DNA of 64,000 bases from Epiperipatus broadwayi (Eukaryota; Onychophora; Udeonychophora; Euonychophora; Peripatidae), in contig JAQFVV010000013.1 of assembly GCA_028023455.1 (NCBI GenBank), positions 14,086,258 to 14,150,257 on the forward strand. The letters are read 5' to 3'. A program made the translations under genes and the position numbers. The notes under the pieces are model-generated. The model had not been told where the DNA came from and did not search any database. It worked only from the letters and a program-made list of their open reading frames with translations. Positions 1 through 12,389 of this stretch are shown in pieces (position 1 is the stretch's first letter; each line of letters opens with the position of its first letter).

Positions 1-630
1 GTCAGATAATGTTGAGTTTTTTAGCGATGGCCTAATTAGATGGTGCAGTATCAGTGAATAGAATATAAGGTCAATTAGTGAGGAGTGTCTACCATTGTAG
101 AATGATACAGAATCATTTGGTAGAAATCCCTCTCAACTCATAAGAGGGAAAGCAAACCTATATAACCACTTAGATACAAATTTACTGTAGGACATATTAA
201 AATCACCCAATAGTAGACATGGATAGGGAGAGGAATCTAGGATTGAATTAACTGTTAATATTAATCTATTTATTATTGTTGGCCCTGGGGGTATATATGC
301 AAATATAATGTTTAAAACTTAAGCTGTGTGGTGGAATGAGATAATTAGTATATATGCATCAAGATATAGAATTTTAAATGATCTGAATGGACAAGTTTTA
401 GATATTATAATACCCATGCCTGCAGATGGCATAAGGGGTGTTTTTGAAAAAATTGAGAAGCCTCAATTATGTAGATAATTCAAAGGATCTATAACTGAGG
501 TGCAATATATTTTTGTCTCTGACAAGCCAAGTATGTGTGGTTGGACTACATCATACCATTTAATTAATTGATGGATTTTCTGAAGAGAATTCAAGCCTCT
601 GATATTAAGAGCTCCGATATTTATATGCAT
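1..630 (-). pseudogene. LINE ORF2 start: AP-endonuclease domain, broken
   Basis: The frame opens at an ATG read from 630 on the minus strand and shows the LINE endonuclease signatures in order: an N-terminal NIRGLNS-like motif, HILGLSETK (the catalytic Glu motif), GMGIIIS, then LLGDFN near 195-210 and a final SD at the window edge where the SDH motif is expected. In the family this domain nicks the target site for target-primed reverse transcription. A TGA follows about 50 codons in, and further stops and frame changes make it non-functional. The RT lies beyond the window. Confidence 0.8.
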
Positions 631-870
631 GCTTGGGTGAGTTTAGATATAAACTTTAAAAAACAAACCATGTATAACAGGAATATATTCAAGTTAAGCT
701 CTATAGTGTGATATATATTAGATTGTTGTTATCCTATAATGTATTTATATATCTAACTATCTTTTCATCTATTTATGCTAAAAAAAAAAAATACTCAAAG
801 GAATTATGTGTGTAATTATACACCTACAATCTCACAAAATAGACAGTGCTATATAATAGTTTACTCTATA

Positions 871-2450
871 TTAAAAAAACGTAATTAGAGGAATATCATT
901 AACAAGTGCTAAAGCTTCTTCTCTAGTTCTGCAGGAATAAAAAATGTTTTCTGATAATTTTTCATGTTGTATACCTGATCCTATATCATGATCTGAAAAA
1001 CTATATGGTATACTAACCACATTTTCTTCAATTGGTACGTCTACAATGACATCATCCGCTTCAAACTCTTGAGTTTGTTTATGTACAGTTTTAACTTTCT
1101 TAATCAGTTCATCAGAATTAGAATGTTCTTCGTTATCACTGCAATTTTTCCCTGTGGCAGGCTTTCTCCCATGCTTCACCCTAACAGGGCATCCGGGTTT
1201 TTTTTTCTGTGGGATTATAGGCAATCTTATCCATCTTGAATTTTTCAGGTATTGAGGCTTCATCTATTATCTCAATTGTGGTTTTATTTATAACAATGGC
1301 GTCTAGTTTATTCTGGAGGCTTATTGATTGCTTTTTGTTAGAAGTGGCATCGATTTCTGACAGTCCGCTATGACAATGTTTTGTTATATCTATGCCATTC
1401 ACAATGGGTAATTCTTCATGTGCTCTCTGGTGGTCAGTTGTATCTAGTGAAGCATTGTTCGAGGAATTGAAATTTTCCATGTTAGTGCTTTTCCTAGATG
1501 GATCTTTTATTCCAGAGTTTGCTATCGAGCATTGATGCACAGAGGTAGCAATTTAATTACAATAAGAGCACAATACCTTAGGGCATGTATCGACAACATG
1601 ACCATGTTGTTTACAATGAAAACATTGTGGTTTAAGGCCACATATTTGCAAAAAGAGCGTGGCTTCTTGATCTGTAATTAATGAGGGAATTTCATTGGGA
1701 TTAATGCCTTTGTGAAGTTTCACTTTAAATTCATACCTGTTACCATATACTATTTCTAAGTAACATGGGTTGAAGGCTGATTGCTATGCCAAAAGGTTCA
1801 TTGAGTTGATGAAAGTCATCAATGTTATATCCTAAAAAAGCATTCTTTAACATGCCAGTTATAAATCTATCTCGGTTTGGATTAATTACAATAATCGTGT
1901 ATCTGTCTAAAACTTTAATATTTCTTCTAAATCAGTCTTTTTGCTCAGCATTGTGAAATTCCAGAACAATATATCTAGGATTTGGATGATCGGAAATCCT
2001 ATAAATTGTATCCCACATATCATTAGTGCTTAAAGCTTCAAATAGAAGTTCTTTTGGAAAACAATACAGCAAGCAGTTCATATCAGTAACAGCAATAACT
2101 ATAGATCGGTCTGTAAAAAAGTGTTTAAACGAAGTGAACAATGAATTAGGCAATGTAGCATTAAATTTTTCCATAATTATATTAAGGGTTTCATCAGACC
2201 AGTTCTCCTTAGTAACATTACTATGAGCCTCAGAAGTAAGAGTCAGCATGTCAAGTTTTAAGAAATTGTCTAACGTAGATCTATGAAATCTCGATTCAAT
2301 CGTGTTTTTATTGGCATTATTGATTTTTTGAATTGCTATTTTTCTATTTAAATCACTCTCTCTGTCAGGATTTTGCTTTTTAAATGAAGATTTTGCTACA
2401 TTCGTGTAAGATGGTCCTATGCAACTCATAGCTTCATTAATCATGGCCAT
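871..2450 (-). pseudogene. LINE ORF1: gag-like nucleic-acid-binding protein, frameshifted
   Basis: Minus-strand frames 2450-1932, about 1930-1550, 1540-1181 and 1263-871 are consecutive pieces of one ORF1. Near 1558-1630 they encode a CX2CX4HX4C zinc knuckle (CFHCKQHGHVVDTC) followed by CSYC, the start of a second knuckle. The upstream 172-residue piece probably holds the structured RNA-binding part. Basic, low-complexity sequence follows the knuckles. In LINEs of this type ORF1 coats the element RNA. At least three frame changes are needed to read through. Confidence 0.75.
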
Positions 2451-2520
2451 TTTCTAGTAATTCACTCAGAGTAGAAAAAACAGTAGAACTTAAGAATCGA
2501 AGAAAAACGGACTTTTTGCA

Positions 2521-3608
2521 ATTGATTTGCTTACTGAGATATATATAAATTCACTGTATATGATTCAATCAATGATTTTGTCAAAAAAAATAATATTTTA
2601 AAGCTTCTAAAACATCCTACGAAATGACGAAAGAACTAAGGTAATCGCCCTCTAGTGGGAGAATCTATTATTATTATTATTATTATTATATATCTTTAAC
2701 TATGTTTTAATGTGTATATCTGGTCTATATTAATATCTAAAATAATGTGTCATTAATAATAATCATTAATGTGTTAAATAAATGTGTGTATAAGAATTTT
2801 GACATTTGTAGATCAAAGTGTGTTATTTTAATAATAGTTGTGTGATTTAAACAACATTTATATTTGAAATAGACAATAAAAAATCACTTAATTTTTTATC
2901 ATAAATAAGGATTGCTATCCACTCTAGTACTATCTACAATAAGATGGAGTAATCAGTAATTTTCAAGTGGAAGTACATGTAAGACTCCATCTCCAGATAG
3001 AATTTTGGCTTTTGCTTTGTCTTAGGTCCCGAAACTGGAAGTAATACTATTATGCACATAACAATCATCTTTAATCTCAATTTACTCATTCAGGTTAATA
3101 TTCAAAACACCTTAATATTTTGAGCTCTATCCAACATGTTTAGAAACTTATATGAATCTGATGTCAGAGCAGTAACTATATATTCAAGTATTATATATTC
3201 AGTAAAGAACTGAAGATATAAATTATAAAGTAAGAATCATGTGCAAACTTTGTATTATTTTTAACTTTCAATAGTTAATGGAATAAAAAGATCTATGATT
3301 TCAATTTTTTTTTACTTTACTAGATTCTATATATATTATAAATTTTCAGAAAATTAAAAATTATTTTTAAATCTTATAAAATAAATAATATCTTTAAGTT
3401 AATCTATTATAATAAATATTTTATTTAAATTTTTCACAAAACTTTTAAAACAACTTTTAAATAAAATTTCTAAATAATTCATTTTCAATCAGTCAGTCAT
3501 TAAAAAATAAATGAATACCAAAATTAATATGTATTCATAATAAATCTCAACTATAAGATAAATATACTTAGCCTATTAAATAATAAACAATGAAAAGGTC
3601 AATTTTGT
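2521..3608. other. AT-rich spacer with an (ATT)n microsatellite
   Basis: No coding or element signature was seen. A short (ATT)n run lies at about 2666-2689. Confidence 0.6.
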
Positions 3609-3828
3609 TTATATATTTAAGAGTTCTTTTAATATTAAGAGTGGATGAGAAGTGAATGGATTTGTGGGTAATGTTTAATATTATATATATTGTGTAGTTT
3701 TTGTAGTTCTTTACACTTGAGAAGTCTGTTTGTAGCAGTGAAACCTTTGGTAGTGTTTTAATATTATTTTTATGCTGGTCTGGTTGAATTTTGGAGTTGG
3801 GGTAGTTTTGATTATATATCTCCATGTA
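3609..3828 (+). mobile_element. Penelope-like element, 3' tail fragment
   Basis: The sequence matches the 3' end of the complete PLE copies at 13.6 and 16.0 kb: the last codons of the endonuclease frame (SSFNIKGGW-like) and the 3' UTR ending GGTTGAATTTTGGAGTTGGG. It extends about 50 bp beyond the end of the plus-strand copy at 16,077. It therefore shows the natural 3' end of the family. The minus-strand frame across it has no meaning. Confidence 0.8.
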
Positions 3829-3879
3829 TACTCACAACTAAGTAAACAAATAAATCAATAAATACAATTACTTATATAT

Positions 3880-5175
3880 TGTACTGTATTTTATCTTAGT
3901 ACAAGTAGCATTGGCAATTTAGAAGTTAAATTAATAAATTCCTAATAAAAAAAATATATTTAAATATCAGAACGATTTAGTTTAAACAACATGGGTGTAG
4001 ATATTTTTTTATGTATATTAAAAGAAGTCAACAAGAAAAAAAGAATATAAAAAGTATAATAAAAACAAAAAATGAAACTACTTTGTAATTTTTGTAAAAA
4101 TAAAACAAACCATTATCACAAAGCCATTAGTAGTATGGAAAACAAAATTGTAACATTCCTTCGGTAATTAAAGATGGTGACCAAGAGAAAAAAGAAGACT
4201 GTGAGTTAAATTCTTTTAAATTTGGTATACATTAACAGGTGTCAATGGGAGTTGCACAGGAGATAAAAAAAAGGATATAAAAGAAATAACACATCATGCG
4301 TCAAGGTTCTTCTTCTTAGATCTTCATTTCTGCGGAAAACAGTTAAAATTAATGTGAAGAAATTATGAAAAGTTTGCCAAACTACTCTTACTAATATGTT
4401 GAATCATACTAAGATGTGTGAATAGTAGAACATTATTTGCCAGTGTTGCTTTTTACCTGATGAACTACCCTGAGTTAAGCCATTTCCTACTAGATTTGAA
4501 ACCACAAAGACTTATGGATCACCAGAATACTGAATAGTAGATCCATTTCAAGAAGAAAATCCATGCATGGTAAACTTCATAATTCCTATACATGAACAGA
4601 TAAATTTATCAGTAAGTAACTATTAATTCAAATACTAGTGATCACTTTTTTGAACTCTCAAGTGTCATAAAGCCCTATCACCATACCAATTAAAATAAAA
4701 TATTAGCAATAGTTTTAATCCTTATTTATTTTTTTATATTTTATTCTCTCGATAATATTAAATATTTTGTTTTGTATTAATAAATTTAAATATGACTTAC
4801 TTTGTTATTTAGTTATTGATTATTATTATTCTAAATTCATTACAACTTAAACATTATTATAACTTGATTAAATAAATTGCAAATGCTGTACTGAAAATGC
4901 AATCCTTCATATATTCCAAATAATTTCATCATAACTAAATAAATAAAAGGGGTTTGACCAACCCGCCAAAATAAATTAAAAGCTGGTGTACTTCTCCCCA
5001 TTATTATAATAGTTGCATTAAGTGAAAGGGTGTTGTGTGACCAGGAAAGATAATTGTGTCCATTAAATCTTACTGAAATTTTCTGATGAAAAATTTAATA
5101 GATCAGATGTAATTTGTTCTCCAAATATTGGTAGTTAACTCAAAAAGAAACTTTAATTATACAGTGGATGTTACA
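3880..5175 (+). repeat. 5' LTR of the gypsy element
   Basis: About 1,296 bp, matching 8897-10223 throughout with scattered substitutions and small indels. It has TG...CA termini. The exact left boundary was set by where similarity to the 3' copy starts. Confidence 0.85.
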
Positions 5176-5176
5176 A

Positions 5177-5194
5177 TGGTGGCCAACATGAGGC
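5177..5194 (+). other. Primer-binding-site-like sequence
   Basis: TGGTGGCCAACATGAGG starts one base after the LTR end, the normal place for a tRNA primer site beginning TGG. A similar TGGTGCCCAACATGGAG follows the LTR-like unit at 28.6 kb on the other strand. The primer tRNA was not identified. Confidence 0.5.
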
Positions 5195-5555
5195 TTCGAC
5201 AATAACCACATCCTGAGATAGTAATAAAATAATAGAATATTAAAATTTTAAATATAAGTGTTTCCAAAAAAAGTTTTGTGATTTTGTTTTGTTTCACATA
5301 TGTAGGAAAAAAAGAGTAGGCAAAATAATGGAAATAAAGTAGCTTGTAAGATAAAGTGGCAGCAGGGAGAGCAACTTTGGCAAATGTATTAAGAAGTGAT
5401 AAATGATAAAATAGAAATCAAGCAAAGTATACAAATTACAAAGATATTGAAGTGATGATAGGTGAAACAAAAGGGGTAAATAATCTGATTTGTGAATGGG
5501 ATAATGAGACCTTAAAGTTTGCATCCCAAGAATTCCTGAAAATTAAAATATGGGT
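5195..5555 (+). other. Leader remnant with gag deleted
   Basis: No zinc knuckle, capsid-like frame or other coding signature occurs between the primer-site-like sequence and the protease, so gag has been lost or is unrecognisable. Confidence 0.5.
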
Positions 5556-6008
5556 TAATAATATTGAAATACATGCATTGTTTGAGTCTGGTAGTCAAAT
5601 ATCAGTTATGTCTGAGACTGTATACTCATGAATAATACAACAAATTCATCATATCCAAACTCTACCAGGGAGAAAGACTCTAGTTACTATGGCTAATAAT
5701 AAAAAGGCACAACTAGAGACAAAACAAGTATGGGTACAAATAAGAGTGGGAAAGAGAGACATACAACATGTTATGTTGATATTGAAAAGACTCATACATG
5801 ATACAATATTAAGGTCAGATTTTATGCATAAAACAGGGTGTTTAATTAACTATAAAGAAGGCAATATTACATGTGAAGGAGAGATAATAAAATTTAAGTC
5901 AAAAGAAAAGACACTTCCAAAAGAAATATGTAGTATTATGAAGCAAGAAAGAGAGGGCACCAGAGGAATGATGGGAAAAGGCAATAAAGGAATTATTAAA
6001 GAAGTATA
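5556..6008 (+). pseudogene. gypsy pol: aspartic protease region
   Basis: The frame reads ALFESGSQISVMSE near 5573-5615, matching the retroelement protease active-site context A-L-x-D-[ST]-G-S-Q-x-S. The catalytic Asp is replaced by Glu. A TGA follows at 5628. The next open frame (5689-6009, 106 codons) carries the rest of the domain, including ILRSDFMHKTG, equivalent to the ILG-D-F segment of gypsy proteases. The altered Asp and the stop predict no protease activity. Confidence 0.72.
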
Positions 6009-6105
6009 GTGAAATTTTTTCAGATAAACCAGAGATAATTAAGGGGTATAAACACCAAAGTAAGATTATAGATGGCACACCATATCAGGCACAATCATAT
6101 CCAGT

Positions 6106-6930
6106 ACCTTATCAATGAAAGTGGAAAAACAATTGCTGCAGATGGAAGAATGGGGAATTATAACAAAGAGATCATCACCTTATAATAATCCACTGGTGAT
6201 AGTGAAAAAAAAGATGGATCCATAAGGTTACGCTTAGATGTGAGACAGCTTAATAGAATCACCTGGCCTGACCAAAATGTTCCTCTACCGATGAACGAAT
6301 TATTGAACAGGTTCTGCAGTAAAAAAATTTTTCCAACATTAGATCTAATTGCCAGTTATTGGAAGATTAAACTACAACCAGAAGACTGCCATTATACAGA
6401 TTTCAGATACAACAGCATATCTTACCAATTCAACAATGCCATTTAGATTAAGGAACAATGCGGTAGGGTTGTTAAAGTGCCTGGACAAAATATTATCACC
6501 TGAAATCAAGAGTTTGGTGACCATTTATATGGATAATGTCATAATTGCATCTAAAAACCCAAGAGAGCATTTAAGACATTTGGAAATATTTTTACAAGAA
6601 TGCCAAGACAAAAGTATCCACATTAGTTTGCAAAAAAGTTGTATAGTAACTGCAAAAGTCAGTTTTTAGGACACTTGGTCAGTAAAACAGGAATTAAGCC
6701 TCATCCTGATAGAATTCAAGCCATCAGGAACTTTCTGTTTCATAAGTCAGTGAAACAGGTTAAGTCCCTCTTAGAACTATGTAATTTTTATAATAAATTT
6801 TACAGAAATTTTATGGCAGATATGGAACCTTTATTGCAGTTATTATGGAAAAGTGTTCCATGGGCATGGACAGATAGACATCAAAGAGAAATCTTTGAGC
6901 CAGTCCATGCTGATATACCCTACTTTTAAG
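6106..6930 (+). pseudogene. gypsy pol: reverse transcriptase, broken
   Basis: RT motifs appear across shifting frames: RLRLDVRQLNRIT, PLPMNELLNRF, FPTLDLIASYWKIKLQP, then MPFRLRN, IYMDNVIIASK (catalytic box) and FLGHLVSKTGIKPHPDRIQAI. These match Ty3/gypsy RTs in order and spacing. The catalytic box reads YMDN rather than YxDD, so one of the paired metal-binding aspartates is gone. At least three frameshifts occur (about 6430, 6660, 6900). Confidence 0.85.
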
Positions 6931-7569
6931 AAAACCTTTATAGTACAGGTTGACTGCAGTGTATATAGACTAGATGTGGCTTTGATGCAAATGCAGGAAG
7001 ATGGTAGTCAAGAGGTAATATATTATAGTAGCAGACCATTAAGGGGACTGGAAATCAATTATTTAGTAATGGAAAAGGAAGCATTTGCTGTGGTGTGGGC
7101 ATTCCAGACATTCTGACAATTTCTGATAGGGTCAGAGGTGATAGTCAAAACCAACCACAAGAGTCTTGAATTCATTAATCACAGTTATCTGTCTAATAGT
7201 AGATTGATTTGTTGGAGACTTTTTCTCCAAGAATTCAACTATTCTGTAGAATATTGTAAAGGGTTGGAGAATGTAGTGGTGGATGCTTTGAGTCAAAATT
7301 CCAGTTTGGAGTCTACAGAGCATCTGCAGATAGAAGATATAAGACTAGCAGCATTAAGCACAGAAATTGACATGTCTGTGGAAGATGAATTGAACCACTT
7401 AGGTGATAAGCAGAGGTTAGATTTCAGATACCAGGCAATTATAGATAATTTAGAGAGAAAAAAAAATAAAGATGGGGGAAAAAAGAGATATTCCAAAAAA
7501 GATGAAAAAAGGTATCGATTGGCCAAAGGAGTATTGTGGTACTTGGCAGATGTAAAGGAGGGAATGTGA
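6931..7569 (+). pseudogene. gypsy pol: RNase H and linker to integrase
   Basis: The frame shows FIVQVDCSVYRLDVALMQ, then VIYYSSRPL, NYLVMEKEAFAVVWA and, after a stop at about 7116, VKTNHKSLEFI and LENVVVDALSQ. These are the RNase H landmarks of gypsy elements, with DALSR usual at the end. The following 143-codon frame becomes lysine-rich, as expected of the linker before integrase. One in-frame TGA splits the domain. Confidence 0.8.
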
Positions 7570-8745
7570 AGGATGATAATACCCAAAATGCTCCAATATA
7601 GGCTAACTATGTATATGCACTGGAGTCCACAAGACAGAGAGATTATCGAAAACCTGTTTTTACTCGCTGAACATGAGGTACCAAATAACTAAAACATTGA
7701 AAGAGTGTAAACTGTGCCAGAAATTGAAGCCAGTCAACAAATCTTACACAGGAACAGTAAACCCATTAATAAAGGAAAAACCAAATGATCTGATAGCAAT
7801 TGATTTTTACAAACTTCTACCTAGGTTTCGGAAGATGAAGTACATATTAGTGGTGTATGATGTTTTTTTGAAATGGGTATGTGCCTACCTCATACCACAG
7901 GCTAATTTTTTTTATAGAATAAATTTTATTAGATTTGATTTTATATATTAATTATATATGTTTGTATAGTTAAATTTTTTATATAGATGAATTTATTTAA
8001 AATAAAATATTTATGTAATTTTAATATATATTTTTATTATAATTGATATTGATATAATAATTAGATTAAATATATAAGTTTATAGAAGAAAGGATGTAGA
8101 TCCATTAATATGCACATGAGAAATGCAACACTTTCGCAAAATGGGCAAAGCAAAGACAATATTATCTGACCATGGAACTCCTTTTATGGTCAGAATGGAA
8201 AGAGTGGATGGTAAAAATGAAAGTATGATACACATTGTCATCTATCCATATACCTCAGACAAACCCTTGTGAATGGGTGATAACAGAATTGGGATGACTT
8301 TTTAGGGTGTACACATCTTCAAAGCATAAAGAATGGGTGAAACAGTTACCCAGGGTGGTGAATTACATCAACTGGACAGAGAATGGTCCACTAGGTTTGT
8401 GCCTATTCAGCTACAGTGCCATCAACCCATACCAAGGCTATACAAGGCTAAATTGCCAACCATTCCTAAACATATTGATGGAGAGGTGGATCAGAAAAAG
8501 GCAGCATCTAAGATGAGACATGCAGCAGTTGCAAGGGTAGACAGAGAGGGTATAAGATCCAAATATTTCCAAAAGAGGGACAGAGTATGGGTCCAGACAA
8601 ATCCTGTTAGCCAAGCAGAGAAAGGTATATGCAAAAAGTTTCAGGAATTATATAAAGGACCATATTGAATAGTTAGGGAGAATGGTCCAAATGCATTTAC
8701 TCTTGCAAATGAAAAGGGAAAAAGGCTTTCAATGCAAGAGCTTTA
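7570..8745 (+). pseudogene. gypsy pol: integrase, interrupted
   Basis: The zinc-finger end reads CKLCQKLKP near 7709. The core begins with LIAIDFYKLLPRF and YILVVYDVFLKWV (first catalytic Asp in AIDF). After an AT-rich interruption it resumes with KTILSDHGTPF (second Asp) near 8155, and the third acidic residue is not clear. The C-terminal part includes RDRVWVQTNPVSQAEKG and KFQELYKGPY, a GPY/F-like module, then NAFTLAN. Stops and frameshifts are frequent. Confidence 0.82.
7905..8095. other. AT-rich insertion within the integrase core
   Basis: About 190 bp of almost pure A/T separates two halves of the integrase core that should be nearly contiguous (CAYLIPQA before it, QHFRKMGKAKTILSDHG after it). 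It has no recognised ends. Confidence 0.55.
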
Positions 8746-8896
8746 AGGCCATATAAAATAAATCTTGACAGATAGCCTTAGAAGATAAATTGGATGGATT
8801 TACACTCTGAAGATGTGGGATGCATCAAATTACGGTTGACGAATAAAAAAAAGTGTAAATACCATATTTTATTCTTGTCATTGACTGCAGAAGTAT

Positions 8897-10223
8897 TGTA
8901 CTGTATTTTATCTTAGTACAAGGAGCATTGGCAATTTAGAAGTGAAATTAATAAATTTCTAATAAAAAAAAATATTTATTTAAATATCTGATTGAATTAG
9001 TTTAAACAATGTGGGTGTAGATATTTTTTATGTATGTTAAAAGAAGTCAAAAAGAGAGAAAGAATATAAAAAGTATAATAAAAACAAAAAGAGAAACTAA
9101 ATATATTTTTTGTAAAAATAAACCAAAACATTATTGCAAGGCATTATTAGTATGGAAAACAAAATTGTAGCATTCCTTCAGTAATTAAAGATGGTGACCA
9201 AGAGAAAAAAGACTTTGGGAGTTAAATTCTTTTAAATTTGGTATACATTACAGGTGTCAATGGGAGTTGTGCAGAAGATAAATAAAAGAGAACTATAAAA
9301 GGAATAACACATTGTGTGTCAAGGTTTTTCTGCTTCTTAGATCTTCGTTCCTGCAAAAAACAGTTAAAATGAATGTGAAGAAATTATGAAAAATGTGCCA
9401 AACTACTCTTACTAATATGTTGAACCATATTAAGACATGCGAGTAATAGAAGCTCATTTGCCAGCATAGCTTTTTACCTGATGTCATGAACTACCCTGAG
9501 TTAAGCCATTTCCTACTAGATTTGGAAACCACTAAGACTTACAGATCACCAGAATACATAACAGTAGATCCATTGCAAGAATAAAATCCATGCATGGTAA
9601 ACTTTATAAATCCTATATGTGAACAGTTAAACTTACTGGTAAGTAACTATTAATTCAAATACTAGTGATCACTTTTCTTGAACTCTTAAGTGTGATAAAC
9701 TGTCACCATGAGCTGTTCCAATTAAAATAAAATATTAACAGTAGTTTTAATCCCTATTCATTTTTTATATTCTCGCTAATATTAAATATTTTGTTTTGTA
9801 TTAGTAAATTTAAATATGACTTACATTGTTATTTAGTTATTGGTGATTATTATTTTAAATTCATTACAACTTAGCCATTATTATAACTCGATTAAATAAA
9901 TTGCCAATGCCATGCTGAAAATGCAACCTTCCGGATATTCTGAATAATTTCGTCATAACTAAATAAATAAAAGAAGTTTGGCCAGGGGATTCTAATACAG
10001 AATCTTGGCACCTTTTCAAATAAATTAAAAGCTGGCCTACTTGCCCCCATTATTATAATAGTTATTTTAAGTGAAAGAATGTTGTGTGACCAGGAAAGAC
10101 AATTGCGTCCATTAAATGTTACTGAAATTTTCTGACAAAAAATTAATAGATTGGACATAATTTAGTCACTGAGTACAGGTAGTTAACTTGTAAAGAAACC
10201 CTAATTAAACAGTGCATGTTACA
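8897..10223 (+). repeat. 3' LTR of the gypsy element
   Basis: About 1,327 bp, matching 3880-5175. It differs by small indels, including an extra segment near 9985-10020 absent from the 5' LTR. Minus-strand ORFs across it are chance frames. Confidence 0.85.
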
Positions 10224-12389
10224 ATATAAATAAAAGAATATATATAAACAATCAAAAATAATATATTAGGCAATTAGATTTTAGAATAATAACAGCAGAA
10301 TTACATTTTAGAACTGTGTATTATAATCTTAACATATAGATTGCAGAGTATTAACTATCAAATTATGTCGATCTACAATATATATGCCATGACTATGACA
10401 CATGACACTGAAAATATACTTAGCTAAAGGCAAAATTATAAAGCTGTACAAATTATGTTTTGCTGAACATTTATTTTATAAAAGAATATTTTATTAGGAG
10501 TAGAATTACTGCATTTATTGTATATATGCATTTTTTTAAATATAACTTTGTGAATAAAGTCATTTTAAAACATTTTCTCATCAATCACATATCAAAAGTT
10601 AAGGCTATCAAATTATAGAATAATTTATGATTGTCATAATGTATACATTTTGAATTCAAATTTAACATAAATTCTACCATCTTTATTAATTTGCAGCCCA
10701 GAAATTGATTGCTTTAAATTATTTGATTTATTTTCTTCTTCATTTATTAATAAGAAATAATGCAATGCAAAGGAAAAGTTGTACGAGAAATTCTTTAAAG
10801 CAGCAAGAACAGCAGTTCCAAAAAATAAGGTATTTAATATAAAATCAAATTATTTAAAAAACTTATATCTGCATTTACTGAAGTATAATGTAAAATTTCC
10901 CAATGCAATTTGCACTACGATTCAATTTTTTTTCACTTTTAAAAATTTAAAAAAATGTAGGAAAGAATTGTTGAGGTAATAAACAAAAGTTGAAAGAATT
11001 TACAGTAAATGGAATTCAATGATCATTTTGCGGATATTCTTTTTTCAATTTAAAAAAAAAAAAATTGTGACATGAAACAATTTTTTTAACATAATAAATT
11101 AGAAATACACCAATGTATATATGACAAAATATGATAATATTTCTCAGCTCATTTTATCAAATTATGTACAGTGATTTCTCATTCTATACATTTTTGTAAA
11201 TAACATTGTTTTGAAAATAAGAATTGATTATTTGTAGAACACTCACTATCATTACTGAATTAAAGCAACTTAAATAACAAACTCACAAATAAAACCCTTT
11301 CATAATTCATTAGCTCATAAAAGGCAAATATAATAATAATTATTTTATTGCATTTTCTGTAGAATACAAATAACATCTACCATTTGAAAATGCAATATAA
11401 TATTGAAAGTTACAATAAAAAAAAAATTGATAATTGCTAAAAGAAAAAGTCTATATTTAGAATTGTAAGATAAACAAACAGGGCAAATAAACATTTAACA
11501 TAGATTTATCTTGATAAAATAAACTTCTGATAGTGAATAGGATTACAATCCAGTGCAAAAATTTAAATATTGAGCATGAAACAAAAAATATAAATATAGA
11601 AACAATTGTTTTTTAAGTTCTGAAAATTAAATGTTAACACACATACAAATGGTAAAAAACATTGAATTTTTTTTAAATTGTGGTATCTATAGGATCAGAC
11701 TTTAATCTAACCATCTGTACATTCATTAATTATTTTTAGAAAATAACACAAAAAGATTTTTAATAACAATGAGTTTATTACGCAGAATAAATTTGTGACT
11801 TGTTGGTTGAATTTGACTCTATTAATTACACTTTATTAAAAGTCCTTCATTTCAATCTATTAACATTTTATGTTAATTTTCCCCTAGCATTTTAGATTTA
11901 TTGTTTACTGACATCTGGTTTAGCATGCTCCTTATTGCTCCCTCAACTATTTCTGATTCAGTCTAACTAGTTCTGACTGCATCTTTCTTTTCTTCATATA
12001 TTCTGCAAATACTTTTAATAACTCTGCTAATTTGCATAAATATTTCATTATTAACTTTATGCAAATAAGAATATCCAGTTACTTGCACTTTCATAATTTA
12101 TTTACTCTGCATTTCATTATTTCTAGATGATTGCAATATATTTTGTATTCCCCATCTATGAATATACACATGTAACTTTCATTATTTCACAAACCACTGT
12201 AACACCTCCCATTCATTCTAGAAATAAGTTTCTTTCATAAAAAAATATCTTCTAATTTCTTCAATATACATCTTGCCAGTTTTAATAAAGTTACTTTTTT
12301 CCTTCCTGCTCAGTTGCTTCTTCTTCTAAACTTATTGTAGTGTTGGTAGATGTAAATTTTTAGCATTATCATTACTTGTTAAAGAATTT
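10224..12389. other. AT-rich DNA with no recognised gene
   Basis: No domain, splice-bounded exon or repeat family was recognised. A 66-codon frame at 10779-10979 has a short stretch vaguely like a LINE inter-domain linker, which is too weak to call. Confidence 0.5.

Larger units (their letters stand above)
1..2520 (-). mobile_element. 5' part of an APE-type non-LTR retrotransposon (LINE)
   Basis: Reading on the minus strand, a zinc-knuckle ORF1 (from 2450) is followed by the start of an ORF2 with endonuclease motifs (from 630). That is the order of a Jockey/CR1/I-like LINE. The 5' end lies near 2,500 and the rest, including the RT domain, runs off the left edge of the window. Frames are broken in several places, so this is an old copy. 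The clade is not resolved because the RT is outside the window. Confidence 0.82.
3880..10223 (+). mobile_element. Ty3/gypsy LTR retrotransposon, LTR to LTR, decayed
   Basis: Two direct repeats of about 1.3 kb begin TGTACTGTATTTTATC and end TTACA. They enclose a plus-strand pol region with protease, RT, RNase H and integrase in Ty3/gypsy order. The bases flanking the repeats are ATAT on both sides, which fits a 4-bp target duplication but is weak evidence in AT-rich DNA. Only about 350 bp separate the 5' LTR from protease, so gag is essentially missing. No envelope-like ORF is seen. Many stops and frameshifts make it inactive. Confidence 0.88.

Noticed and set aside
3568-3825. 85-codon minus-strand ORF
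   Set aside because: It is the antisense of a PLE 3' tail fragment.
9293-10158. Minus-strand ORFs of 64 and 88 codons
   Set aside because: They lie inside the gypsy 3' LTR and are not conserved as open frames in the 5' LTR.
10779-10979. 66-codon ORF with FFKAARTAVPK
   Set aside because: Slight resemblance to a LINE linker only; no neighbouring motifs support it.
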